Below are positions 9,801-16,437 of a stretch of DNA of 64,000 bases, one piece after another; position 1 is the first letter of the stretch; each line of letters opens with the position of its first letter. The DNA comes from an uncultured Ruminococcus sp. (lineage in GTDB: Bacteria; Bacillota; Clostridia; Oscillospirales; Acutalibacteraceae), in NCBI GenBank assembly GCA_910585865.1, contig CAJUGO010000009.1, positions 1-64,000 of the forward strand, read 5' to 3'. The position numbers were made by a program, and so were the translations under genes. The notes under the pieces were generated by a model. That model saw nothing but the letters and a program-made list of their open reading frames with translations, did not search any database and was not told the DNA's origin.

Positions 9801-10314
9801 CACTTAATCTTACCTTATCACCAATACGATATCCTCCCTTTTTGAACGATCCGGCATCTGCCGCAAGCTCTCCTTTTTTCTGAGGAAGTCTTCCTTCCTT
9901 TAGCACAAGCTCATTTAAAATACAATTATTCTTGTATTGAGCCGGAAGCGCAATCAGTCTCAGTACATTTCCACCGTTCTCAGCAGCTGTCTGAACATCA
10001 CAGCTGTATGACGGCATAACAGAAGTTACTCCTTTAAGATTACTGACTGCATTTATATCATCCTCATCAAAGCCCGCTGTAGAGACAATTTGAAAATCCA
10101 TTAGATTTTGTTCTTTAAAGTATGTCTCTGCAAGATTATACATAGATGGGACAGTTGCTTTAATTCCTGCAAAAAAACCTGCACCAAGTGCGATTATAGC
10201 CATAATGGAAACAAATCTTGCTTTGGAATTTTTTATTTCTCTAAAAGTATTTTTCAAAAATGACTTAGTCAATCCGACACCTTCTTTCAAAAGCTTTTTA
10301 TCAAAAATCACCAT
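6853..10314 (-). CDS. FtsX-type ABC transporter permease with a long coiled-coil insert
   Basis: A very large (1153 aa) permease. A first membrane helix lies near residues 35-55, followed by an extracytoplasmic MacB-like segment, then a long heptad-rich Glu/Lys/Gln/Ala coiled coil at about residues 270-605. The first FtsX membrane block (about 640-770) contains EEKRTEIGTFKALGY, and a second FtsX half ends with the matching REIATFKVLGF motif and four helices. FtsX permeases are mechanotransmission exporters driven by a cytoplasmic MacB/LolD-type ATPase, here encoded just upstream with a 7-bp overlap. The cargo is unknown. The coiled coil is far longer than in MacB and may reach across the wall or bind a partner. 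Confidence 0.85.
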   Translation of the reverse strand: MVIFDKKLLKEGVGLTKSFLKNTFREIKNSKARFVSIMAIIALGAGFFAGIKATVPSMYNLAETYFKEQNLMDFQIVSTAGFDEDDINAVSNLKGVTSVMPSYSCDVQTAAENGGNVLRLIALPAQYKNNCILNELVLKEGRLPQKKGELAADAGSFKKGGYRIGDKVRLSEFSGDTDTSTLINCMEYTIVGKVQSPLYISYQRGTTTIGNGKISDYAYIMSENFEFDRYTELYVKTDISDRYTVFSDEYDTEIGEIKETIKNTAAKRCSIFNTDVILKAKNELQDAKDKYKEEKNKADIQLKNAEKELISGRNEYKTKIAEAQRQLDTAGAQLESAKSELDKAADEYYYGIEYAEKLTEQKEAELGAARKKYNSSREEYDIEIKTAQKLLDDGWEEYNSAVSEFKTNTEPQLLLGIEQAQSAVSRIENIIEQTSDPAAIAVLKQQLEQTQATLDKLNSQYSQALDALDENKALLDEKQQTFDDKKAQGQKQLDDALAQLQYGDEQLAAAKSELKIKKTEGFNQLSEAQQHINSAQKEYDSGIKELEKQKKDGKKRIDDAQQEYDSKKNEVNRKFEDAKREIDDAQKKTDALSFPKWYEFSREDNPGFVTFSQNADRLNAVASVFPLFFLLVAVLVCVTTMTRLIEEKRTEIGTFKALGYSSVSIIMKFVIYSLIAAVTGGIIGVFIGIFTIPFIIYNAYKIMYFIGDIILIPDFTSIFLGIAAAAVCTVAVSTIVCMRSLSHKPASIMRPKAPKPGKRIILERIKPIWEKFSFNSKLTARNLLRYKSRLCMTIIGIAGCTALIVAAFGLLNSFDPLVNDQFETIYKYNAVVIPKEGGTEEELMYLTDKIRNTQNIDSSMLVAQEKCTVKFNGNIKDADTYLTVIQHPDELSQLISLHTRKNNEELPITNEGVLINEKLAEEFGIKKGDIISLGTDSGNTQAIVCGIYEQYMHNYIYMSPSLYTKLYSKDVIYNMLDVKLAETSVEAENVFSAELLKNKNIAAVNYINSSLDDFKNMLDSLNMVVMVMIICAASLAFVVLYNLTNINIAERVREIATFKVLGFNHKETSSFIYRENIILTVLGIIAGLFLGILLTGFIVQTVEIDNIMFGRDIYFTSFLYASGLTFMFSLLVNAVMSFKIKAVNMVESLKSVE

Positions 10315-11009
10315 TCAATTTCATCAATGCTTTTTGGTGTTTTATTGTAAATATCATCAACAATCTTACCGCTTTTCATACTTATAACATGGTCAGCCAT
10401 AGGTGTAATTGCACTGTTGTGAGTAATAAGTACAACTGTCATTTTCTCGTTTTTGCATGTGTCCTGCAAAAGCTTAAGAATCTGTCTGCCTGTGGCGTAA
10501 TCAAGCGCACCTGTCGGTTCATCACAAAGCAAAAGCTTGGGACGTTTTGCAAGCGCCCTTGCAATAGACACCCTCTGCTGTTCACCGCCCGAAAGCTGCG
10601 CAGGAAAGTTATCTTTTCTGTCAAGCAGTCCAACGCTTTCAAGCGCCTTTTCACTGTCGAGCGGGTTTCGGCAAATCTGTGCGGCCAGCTCCACGTTTTC
10701 CTTTGCGGTAAGATTATGAACCAAATTATAAAACTGAAAAACAAAACCGATATCAAAACGTCTGTACTCAATCAGCTGCTTTTCTTTAAATTTACTTATA
10801 TCTTTGCCTCCCACAATAATTTGTCCCTCAGTGCAGCTGTCCATACCGCCTAAAATATTCAGTACGGTGGTCTTACCCGCACCAGACGCTCCGACAATTA
10901 CAGCAAATTTGCCCTCATTAACTGAAAAAGAAATACCATCTACAGCGTTAATTGTTATTTCACCCATTTTATATTGCTTATATACATTTTTAAATTCTAC
11001 AAGACTCAT
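10308..11009 (-). CDS. ABC transporter ATP-binding protein (MacB/LolD type)
   Basis: A complete ATPase subunit (233 aa) that powers the adjacent FtsX-type permease. Walker A is GASGAGKTT, the signature is LSGGEQQR, and Walker B with the catalytic Glu is LLLCDEPTGALD. ALDYATG following Walker B and the short C-terminus are typical of the MacB/LolD exporter class. An in-frame TTG three codons upstream would give Met-Ile-Phe, but the ribosome site AAAGGATTG favours the ATG at 11009. The stop overlaps the permease start as ATGGTGA, indicating translational coupling. Confidence 0.9.
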   Translation of the reverse strand: MSLVEFKNVYKQYKMGEITINAVDGISFSVNEGKFAVIVGASGAGKTTVLNILGGMDSCTEGQIIVGGKDISKFKEKQLIEYRRFDIGFVFQFYNLVHNLTAKENVELAAQICRNPLDSEKALESVGLLDRKDNFPAQLSGGEQQRVSIARALAKRPKLLLCDEPTGALDYATGRQILKLLQDTCKNEKMTVVLITHNSAITPMADHVISMKSGKIVDDIYNKTPKSIDEIEW

Positions 11010-11043
11010 AAAAATCAATCCTTTTCAGATACATATATGATTA

Positions 11044-11072
11044 ATTATACCAACCTGCTCCATTTTTATCAA
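11044..11072 (-). promoter_or_regulatory. Promoter of the ABC exporter pair
   Basis: Minus-strand TTGATA (11067-11072) and TATAAT (11044-11049) have exactly 17-bp spacing, 34 bp before the ATPase start codon. Confidence 0.7.
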
Positions 11073-11194
11073 TATATAAAACTCCGTCTATATACTGTTT
11101 TTGTATAAAAAACATTGCAGTGATTCGATATAAACAGACAGATTGATACAACAAAAATCAACCATCAAATCATTTTTGATACCTTTCCTATAAA

Positions 11195-11222
11195 GCAAAA
11201 AGGCTGACACCGAGCCAGCCTT
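11195..11222 (-). terminator. Terminator of the uracil-DNA glycosylase gene
   Basis: Read on the minus strand, AAGGCTG pairs with CAGCCTT around a 9-nt loop and is followed by TTTTGCTTT. It lies about 20 bp after the glycosylase stop codon. Confidence 0.75.
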
Positions 11223-11240
11223 AAACAGTATAATCATTTG

Positions 11241-11813
11241 TCAATATGTATGATCGCAAATTTCATTAATTTTGTCTCTGAGTTTAAGGAAATCATCAAA
11301 TGCGTCCGGCTTTCTGCGCGGATCACGCAAAACCGCAGCAGGATGCAGCATTGCCATCATCTGAATTCCTCCCTTTTCAAACCATAGACCATGTTCCTTC
11401 GTAATTTTTATATCTGACTTGATAATTCTGCCTGCGGCGATTCTGCCGAGACATACTATAATTTTAGGTTTAATCATTTTTACCTGGGTTCTCAGCCAGT
11501 CAATACACATTTCCTGCTCTTCAGGCTTTGGATCACGGTTATGCGGAGGACGGCACTTTACTATATTAGCAATATAAATATTTTTACTGCGGTCAAGGTC
11601 TACTGCCGCAAGCATTTTATCAAGCAGCTTGCCTCCTCTGCCTACAAAAGGCTCTCCCTGCAAATCCTCGTTTTCTCCCGGTCCCTCACCTATAAACATT
11701 ACTTCGGCATTTTCGTTTCCGATACCTACTACTACATTATGCCGTGTTTCGCAAAGCCCGCACTTCTCACACTGCTTACATGCAGATTTAAGTTCTTCCC
11801 ATGTATTATACAT
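11241..11813 (-). CDS. Uracil-DNA glycosylase, family 4 (Fe-S)
   Basis: A base-excision repair enzyme that removes uracil from DNA. Family 4 marks are all visible: CKQCEKC (Cys15 and Cys18 as cluster ligands) with later Cys87 and Cys103, the active-site motif GEGPG at 42-46, and the HPAA motif at 157-160. The 190-residue length matches bacterial family 4 enzymes. The ATG at 11813 is chosen because TAAGGAGG precedes it at good spacing and the CxxC motif begins soon after; a longer reading frame upstream lacks family similarity. It starts 11 bp after the methyltransferase stop, so the two are probably co-transcribed. Confidence 0.92.
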   Translation of the reverse strand: MYNTWEELKSACKQCEKCGLCETRHNVVVGIGNENAEVMFIGEGPGENEDLQGEPFVGRGGKLLDKMLAAVDLDRSKNIYIANIVKCRPPHNRDPKPEEQEMCIDWLRTQVKMIKPKIIVCLGRIAAGRIIKSDIKITKEHGLWFEKGGIQMMAMLHPAAVLRDPRRKPDAFDDFLKLRDKINEICDHTY

Positions 11814-11824
11814 ATTTATCCTCC

Positions 11825-12496
11825 TTATTTTACGGCAAAAAATCCTGCCTGCATATATGACACCCATAACATGTCAACTGTGCTAAAACCCATTTCTTTT
11901 AATAGACGGATATGTTCACTTATTGTAATTGGAAATACTTCTGTATTCCTTCTTGCAATATGCCTTTTTGTTTCTTCCTCTGTCTTACCGTTTTTTATCA
12001 TATAATTCTTCCAGCGTTTCATTCCAATGTCATCGCTTTCGGGTGTTGATAAAGAAATATTTTCAAAGGTTATATAAACACCACCGTACTTAAGAGCATT
12101 ATAGCACTTTTCAACTGCTTTTGCACGCTGTTTTTTACCAAGATAATGATGTGACTGAACAGAGGTTACAATGTTAAACTCACTTTTGTAGTCAAGTTGC
12201 TGAGAACTAATATTCCTAAACTGTACATTCTTCATATCTTTAAACTTGCTTTTTGCCGCTGCAAGCATATTTTCTGACGGATCGCAGAGCACAAATTCAG
12301 CTTCAGGGTAATCATTCTTTATATTGTAAATAAGATTTCCTGTTCCGCAGCCTGTATCAAGCCATTTAAGATTTTTTAACTCCAGCACATTTACCAAATC
12401 ATAAATTTGTTTGTTAAACTCACTGTAATAAGGCAAAACAGTCTCTATTTTTGTATCGTATTCAACAGAATTAAACGCCGAGTCATTATCTTTCAT
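11825..12496 (-). CDS. Class I SAM-dependent methyltransferase
   Basis: A 223-residue protein with a standard Rossmann methyltransferase core. Motif I is LDTGCGTGNL (about 46-55), an acidic residue ends strand 2 in VLCDPS, and the post-I region runs to ITFEN. The substrate cannot be told from sequence. The C-terminus (WVSYMQAGFFAVK) resembles small-molecule methyltransferases related to UbiE. An AAAGGGG ribosome site precedes the ATG. It is transcribed with, and directly upstream of, the family 4 glycosylase, which may be coincidental. Confidence 0.8.
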   Translation of the reverse strand: MKDNDSAFNSVEYDTKIETVLPYYSEFNKQIYDLVNVLELKNLKWLDTGCGTGNLIYNIKNDYPEAEFVLCDPSENMLAAAKSKFKDMKNVQFRNISSQQLDYKSEFNIVTSVQSHHYLGKKQRAKAVEKCYNALKYGGVYITFENISLSTPESDDIGMKRWKNYMIKNGKTEEETKRHIARRNTEVFPITISEHIRLLKEMGFSTVDMLWVSYMQAGFFAVK

Positions 12497-12524
12497 AAAA
12501 CAAACCCCTTTCTGTATAAAGCAG

Positions 12525-12553
12525 TTGAAATTTGCAGCTTAAAGTAGTAAAAT
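12525..12553 (+). promoter_or_regulatory. Promoter of pduL
   Basis: TTGAAA (12525-12530) and TAAAAT (12548-12553) are separated by 17 bp, 47 bp upstream of the pduL ATG. Confidence 0.6.
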
Positions 12554-12600
12554 ATAGTCACAGCCTAAATGGCAAATTCTTATGAATGGTGGTATAAAAA

Positions 12601-13170
12601 ATGAAAATAATGGTTGAAACATCGGCTCATCATGTTCACATTACCAAAGAAACGCTTGAAATACTTTTTGGTAAAGGTGCATCGCTTACAAATAAAAAAG
12701 ATCTTTCTCAGCCGGGTCAGTTTGCCTGCGCGGAAAAAGTAACTGTTGTAGGACCTAAAAGCGAGATGAAAATGTCAATCCTCGGTCCTGAAAGAAATGC
12801 TGATCAGGTTGAAATTTCTTTGACTGATGCACGTAAACTCGGAATTTCTGCTCCTGTAAGAGAATCAGGTGATATTGCAGGAACCCCCGGATGTAAGCTT
12901 GTGGGTCCTGAAGGCGAGGTTGAAATTAAGTGCGGTGTTATTGCCGCAAAAAGACATATTCACCTTGACCCTGCAACTGCTGCCGACTTCGGTTTGAAGG
13001 ATAAGCAAATTGTATCGGTTAAAGTCGGTGAAAACACCGGCAGGGCAACAACTTTCGGCGATGTTGTAATCAGAGTAAGCGAGAGTTATGCTCCTGCTAT
13101 GCACATTGATACTGACGAATCTAACGCAGCAGGTCTGGGCGGAACTGTTGACGGAGAAATTATTGCATAA
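12601..13170 (+). CDS. pduL: Phosphate propanoyltransferase (PduL-type phosphotransacylase)
   Basis: Catalyses interconversion of acyl-CoA and acyl phosphate with a mechanism unrelated to Pta. The two zinc-binding histidine clusters of the family are present: SAHHVHIT near residue 10 and KRHIHLDP near 120. The conserved middle LGPERNADQVEIS is also intact. Length is 189 aa. No microcompartment shell genes or propanediol enzymes lie nearby and no encapsulation peptide precedes the core, so here it probably acts as the housekeeping acetyl/propionyl phosphotransacylase for ATP formation with an acetate kinase encoded elsewhere (inference). It is monocistronic with its own promoter and terminator. 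Confidence 0.9.
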   Translation: MKIMVETSAHHVHITKETLEILFGKGASLTNKKDLSQPGQFACAEKVTVVGPKSEMKMSILGPERNADQVEISLTDARKLGISAPVRESGDIAGTPGCKLVGPEGEVEIKCGVIAAKRHIHLDPATAADFGLKDKQIVSVKVGENTGRATTFGDVVIRVSESYAPAMHIDTDESNAAGLGGTVDGEIIA

Positions 13171-13187
13171 GATTTACATAGTTTTTG

Positions 13188-13218
13188 AGAAGTGACCTGT
13201 CATGGTCACTTCTTTTTT
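13188..13218 (+). terminator. Terminator of pduL
   Basis: A 10-bp perfect stem, AGAAGTGACC with GGTCACTTCT around a 6-nt loop, runs into TTTTTTA. Confidence 0.9.
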
Positions 13219-13350
13219 ACTTTACAAAAATTATCAGAAACAATCGTGTTACTTAGCTTAAGTAATATTAGGCTGTCTGCACAGTCCTAGTACAAGTCAT
13301 GCTGATTTTTCATTATGAAAATATTAAAAAAATTTTTCTGACAGAAATAA

Positions 13351-13854
13351 TTACCGCACAATCTCCATTTCAAGACATTTCCAGTCTTCACCTAATACAT
13401 GAAAGTAATTATCTTTGTCCGCTGCAGCATCTTTAAATCCTACCGACTTGTAGCAATAATATGCGTCAGGATTGTTTTCAAAAACTCCAAGAGTGATTTT
13501 ACTGCATTTTAAAATATCAAATCCAAATTCAACTGCAAGTCTCAGCATCTCTTTGCCATAACCTTTTCCGCGTTTTGTATTGTCAACGATTACAAATCCG
13601 AAACGCAGAACTTTTTTATCCTCATCAACAAAACGCATTATTAAATGGCCTACAACACCTGTTTCATCAAATGCAGTCATCTGATAAAAATTATCTGCAT
13701 AAGCAAAACCACTGTAATAATTATTCATGTCATCAGAAGTAATAGGAAAACTTTTGTATCTGTCGGCAGACCACTTTCTGAAAGCAATTTCGTCTGTGCA
13801 CCACTTAACGATAAATTCCGCGTCACATGATTTATAGGGTCTTAATCTCAGCAT
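13351..13854 (-). CDS. GNAT family N-acetyltransferase (RimJ/RimL-like)
   Basis: A 167-residue acetyltransferase. The N-terminus MLRLRPYKSCDAEFIVKW matches the RimJ/RimL branch, motif A with the acetyl-CoA loop is NTKRGKGYGKEML (about 92-104), and motif B is the ENNPDAYYCYKSVGF stretch. The acceptor substrate is unknown. Its ATG overlaps the stop of the upstream esterase gene (ATGCTGA), and its ribosome site CAGGAGG lies within that gene, so the two are translationally coupled. Confidence 0.85.
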   Translation of the reverse strand: MLRLRPYKSCDAEFIVKWCTDEIAFRKWSADRYKSFPITSDDMNNYYSGFAYADNFYQMTAFDETGVVGHLIMRFVDEDKKVLRFGFVIVDNTKRGKGYGKEMLRLAVEFGFDILKCSKITLGVFENNPDAYYCYKSVGFKDAAADKDNYFHVLGEDWKCLEMEIVR

Positions 13855-14645
13855 AAACTTTTTTCCTCCTGAAAATTAAGAAATGTATGCAAGAAGTCAG
13901 GAAAAATCTCTGCCCATGCCTTTTCATTATGCTGATTTTCAAACAAAACTACCTCGTTAAGCATATCATACGGATATCCTGTTTCAGGCAATAGATCATA
14001 AATTAATTCCACGCTTTGAAAAATCATCTGCTCTAGTTCGTCGCCACTTCCCGTATAGATATAGAGGTAGGGCTTGTTTCCGTTTATTTTGTTAAGCAAA
14101 TATTTTCTCCAGTCACTTTCTGTGTAGCACAAAAATGCAGGTGAAAATGCACCGACCAAACCAAACTTATCACTGTGTTCAATTCCAGAAAAGAATGCCA
14201 TAAGCCCTCCTGAGGAGCTTCCGCACACAGCAACATTCTTTCTGTCTGTTTTTACCGGATAATTGCTCTCAATGTATGGGATAACGGTATCAATCATAAA
14301 CCTGTCAAAAACCTCTCCTTCGGGAGTAAAATTATCAGCAAGCATATGTCTCAGCTGTACCTCACCTATACACTTCGGGGTAAGCTCGCTGTCACGCCAA
14401 ATGTTCCCGTTGTCAATACCGACGATTACAGCACCCAAAGAACCGTTTGCCTGTTCCTTTTCAACTGCCTTTATAACTTTCCATGACCCATACGGAGTTG
14501 CATTTTCATCAAACAGATTCTGACCGTCTGTCATATATATAACGGGTAAAAAGTCATTGTCATTATGCTTTGGAACATAAATCCATACAGTTCTTTCCCC
14601 TCTTTCAGGATAAGGAAGACAAACTGTATCTATTTTTGCATTCAT
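13848..14645 (-). CDS. Alpha/beta hydrolase of the esterase D/enterochelin esterase family
   Basis: A 265-residue cytoplasmic esterase with no signal peptide. An oxyanion-region YMTDGQNLFD occurs near residue 40, the nucleophile elbow is CGSSSGG with Ser144 as predicted nucleophile, and a C-terminal histidine in ENQHNEKAW completes a plausible triad. This family hydrolyses short acyl esters, siderophore lactones or feruloyl/acetyl groups on plant polysaccharides; which applies cannot be read here. The start at 14645 follows AAGGTGATTTTT; a GTG three codons earlier lies within the ribosome site. A dockerin-bearing paralogue lies just downstream on the same strand. Confidence 0.85.
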   Translation of the reverse strand: MNAKIDTVCLPYPERGERTVWIYVPKHNDNDFLPVIYMTDGQNLFDENATPYGSWKVIKAVEKEQANGSLGAVIVGIDNGNIWRDSELTPKCIGEVQLRHMLADNFTPEGEVFDRFMIDTVIPYIESNYPVKTDRKNVAVCGSSSGGLMAFFSGIEHSDKFGLVGAFSPAFLCYTESDWRKYLLNKINGNKPYLYIYTGSGDELEQMIFQSVELIYDLLPETGYPYDMLNEVVLFENQHNEKAWAEIFPDFLHTFLNFQEEKSLC

Positions 14646-14733
14646 AAAAATCACCTTAATAATAATTTTTCAGATAACTAAATATTAAATTCAGAAATGT
14701 AATGTTAAATTAAAATATAATAAATCAAAATAA

Positions 14734-15522
14734 TTACTCTTTAATTTCAGCCACTCTTTTTTGAATTAAAGTTGCGTCAGAAATATTGACTCTCCCATCA
14801 TTGTTCAAATCCCCCAGCCGCAGCTGAGTTTCATTAAAATCTACTAACTCAGCATTATATTTTTGGATTTCCGTTGCATCCCTTATATTTAAAATACCGT
14901 CGCCATTTACATCTCCCGAAATTCCACCGGTATCACTGAGCCATTTTAGGGCATTTGGAAATATTTTTGCCCATGTGCTTTCAATATGACTCAAATTTTT
15001 ATCAATCATTGTCCCAATCATTTGCTCAGGATAATTTCTGCTTACAAGATTATCTTTAGTAATATCTACATATTTTGTTATGCAGGCTTCTTCATACGGT
15101 GTACCCGGATCCGATCCGCCTGTTTCACCGCCGGCAAAAAGATAAATTCTTGGAAGGGACTTCATTGATTTAAAATCGTAATTATTAAAAAACTTGTCCA
15201 GTATATCATCTGCATAAACATGCATTGCAGGAGAGAAAAGAATGCCGTAATCAAAAACCTCAGAATATTCAATCGCCATATACAAAGATATTATTCCCCC
15301 CATAGAGCTTCCGCCGATACCCATATATTGACGCTGTGGTTTTGTGTTGTAATGTTCGTCAATATACGGTTTTACCGTATTTACAATAAAATCAGCATAT
15401 TTATCTCCTGCAGGAGAAGAAATGTATTGTTTTCCCATGGCACTTCTGTCCCATTTAGGCGAAAGCTCATTAAACCGCTGCGATTTATGATTTTCATATT
15501 TGTTATCAGTACACATATCCAT
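14734..15522 (-). CDS. Dockerin-bearing esterase, N-terminally truncated (probable remnant)
   Basis: This frame holds the C-terminal two thirds of an esterase D-like domain, with the nucleophile elbow GGSSMGG (Ser73) and a histidine in NLSHIESTW, then a type I dockerin (about residues 203-260). The dockerin has two calcium-loop repeats, GDVNGDGILNIRDATEIQKY and GDLNNDGRVNISDATLIQKR. Dockerins plug secreted enzymes into cohesin scaffolds, yet this protein lacks a signal peptide and about 75 N-terminal esterase residues present in its neighbour. A stop codon lies about ten codons before the first Met and the upstream 280 bp is AT-rich and non-coding. No clear ribosome site precedes the Met. It is most likely a 5'-deleted relic whose reading frame is still open. 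Confidence 0.8.
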   Translation of the reverse strand: MDMCTDNKYENHKSQRFNELSPKWDRSAMGKQYISSPAGDKYADFIVNTVKPYIDEHYNTKPQRQYMGIGGSSMGGIISLYMAIEYSEVFDYGILFSPAMHVYADDILDKFFNNYDFKSMKSLPRIYLFAGGETGGSDPGTPYEEACITKYVDITKDNLVSRNYPEQMIGTMIDKNLSHIESTWAKIFPNALKWLSDTGGISGDVNGDGILNIRDATEIQKYNAELVDFNETQLRLGDLNNDGRVNISDATLIQKRVAEIKE

Positions 15523-15694
15523 ATCATTCAGAGCTAATGTGTATTATTCCCTTTCTCAATAGTAAAACCACCCTTTTCTCTTTATACACAAAATATTTTA
15601 TAGTCAAAAAAATAAAATACCAATATAATGAAAACAGGGCAATTTTTCAATAACCAATCCGTCTTTTGCATGTTACACTACGCAAATAAATTTT

Positions 15695-15741
15695 ATTGTA
15701 CAGTTTAAATCAACAGTACAATATTTTTGCAAATATGTCAA
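15695..15741 (-). promoter_or_regulatory. Dyad and possible promoter upstream of the dockerin remnant
   Basis: A 28-bp dyad (15695-15722) has outer arms ATTGTAC and GTACAAT and partly symmetric inner bases. On the minus strand a perfect TTGACA (15736-15741) lies 17 bp before a poor -10, TACTGT (15713-15718), which overlaps the dyad. This may be the original promoter and operator of the decayed dockerin gene. The rest of the 15523-15832 interval is AT-rich with nothing else recognised. Confidence 0.35.
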
Positions 15742-15832
15742 GACGAGCAATTGGTTAAAATAGCTTTTACATTATTCAATATTTTGAATAAAACATTATT
15801 TTCCGTGAATAATACTCCTTGAGGTGATTATT

Positions 15833-16261
15833 ATGATTAATGATGTTGAAATGCTTACCTATGTTCTGCAAAATGCAGAGATGGGATGTCAGGGAATTAC
15901 AAGTGTGCGCAAAAGTCTGCGTGACAGCAAAGTTGACGGAGTTTTGTGTGAGCAGCTGATAAAATATGGAAAACTCTATCACTGTGCAAACAATATGCTC
16001 CGAAACCGCGGGGCTGAAATTCGTCATGTAAGCCAAATGACTAAAGCCATGACAAAATATGCGGCACAAAGAGATTTAAAAAGAGATTCGTCATCCTCCC
16101 ATATCGCTGAGATGATGATTAAAGGAAATACAATGGGCGTTAACAAAATGACCCGGCATATTCGCGATTATGACGGAAAAGATCCTCATGTAAGCAAACT
16201 TGCCAAAAAAATGCTTGACACAGAAGAAGAAAACATAAGAGAAATGAAAGCGTTTCTCTAA
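15833..16261 (+). CDS. Small helical protein of unknown function
   Basis: Not recognised with confidence. The 142-residue product is predicted all-helical, with four amphipathic segments. The first two are around LTYVLQNAEMGCQGITSVRK and LCEQLIKYGKLYHCANNML, and the last carries TEEENIREMKAFL. This layout suggests a four-helix bundle, perhaps in the ferritin-like/DUF2383 sphere, but no metal-binding ExxH motif is seen. It is rich in Met, Lys and Arg. GAGGTGA precedes the ATG at 15833; a GTG three codons earlier overlaps that ribosome site and is rejected. It appears monocistronic. Confidence 0.65.
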   Translation: MINDVEMLTYVLQNAEMGCQGITSVRKSLRDSKVDGVLCEQLIKYGKLYHCANNMLRNRGAEIRHVSQMTKAMTKYAAQRDLKRDSSSSHIAEMMIKGNTMGVNKMTRHIRDYDGKDPHVSKLAKKMLDTEEENIREMKAFL

Positions 16262-16368
16262 CCACATTAAAATTTTACTCATTAAAAATCAGAGTAACGC
16301 TGCATTAATTCAAAGCGCAGCCTGATATACCCCCGGTTTTGTGTAAACAATTTTATGCAGGTTCCTAT

Positions 16369-16410
16369 AAAAACAAACAGACATCGTTTGGACGATGTCT
16401 GTTTGTTTTA
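16369..16410. terminator. Bidirectional terminator before pckA end
   Basis: A long perfect stem, AAACAAACAGACATCG with CGATGTCTGTTTGTTT, has a T-run on both strands. It serves pckA on the minus strand and can stop readthrough from the small helical gene on the plus strand. Confidence 0.9.
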
Positions 16411-16437
16411 GTCTATAACTGATTATATTTATAAAAT

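Noticed and set aside
12601..13170. Bacterial microcompartment locus suggested by PduL
   Set aside because: No shell proteins, signature enzymes or encapsulation peptide are present around the gene.
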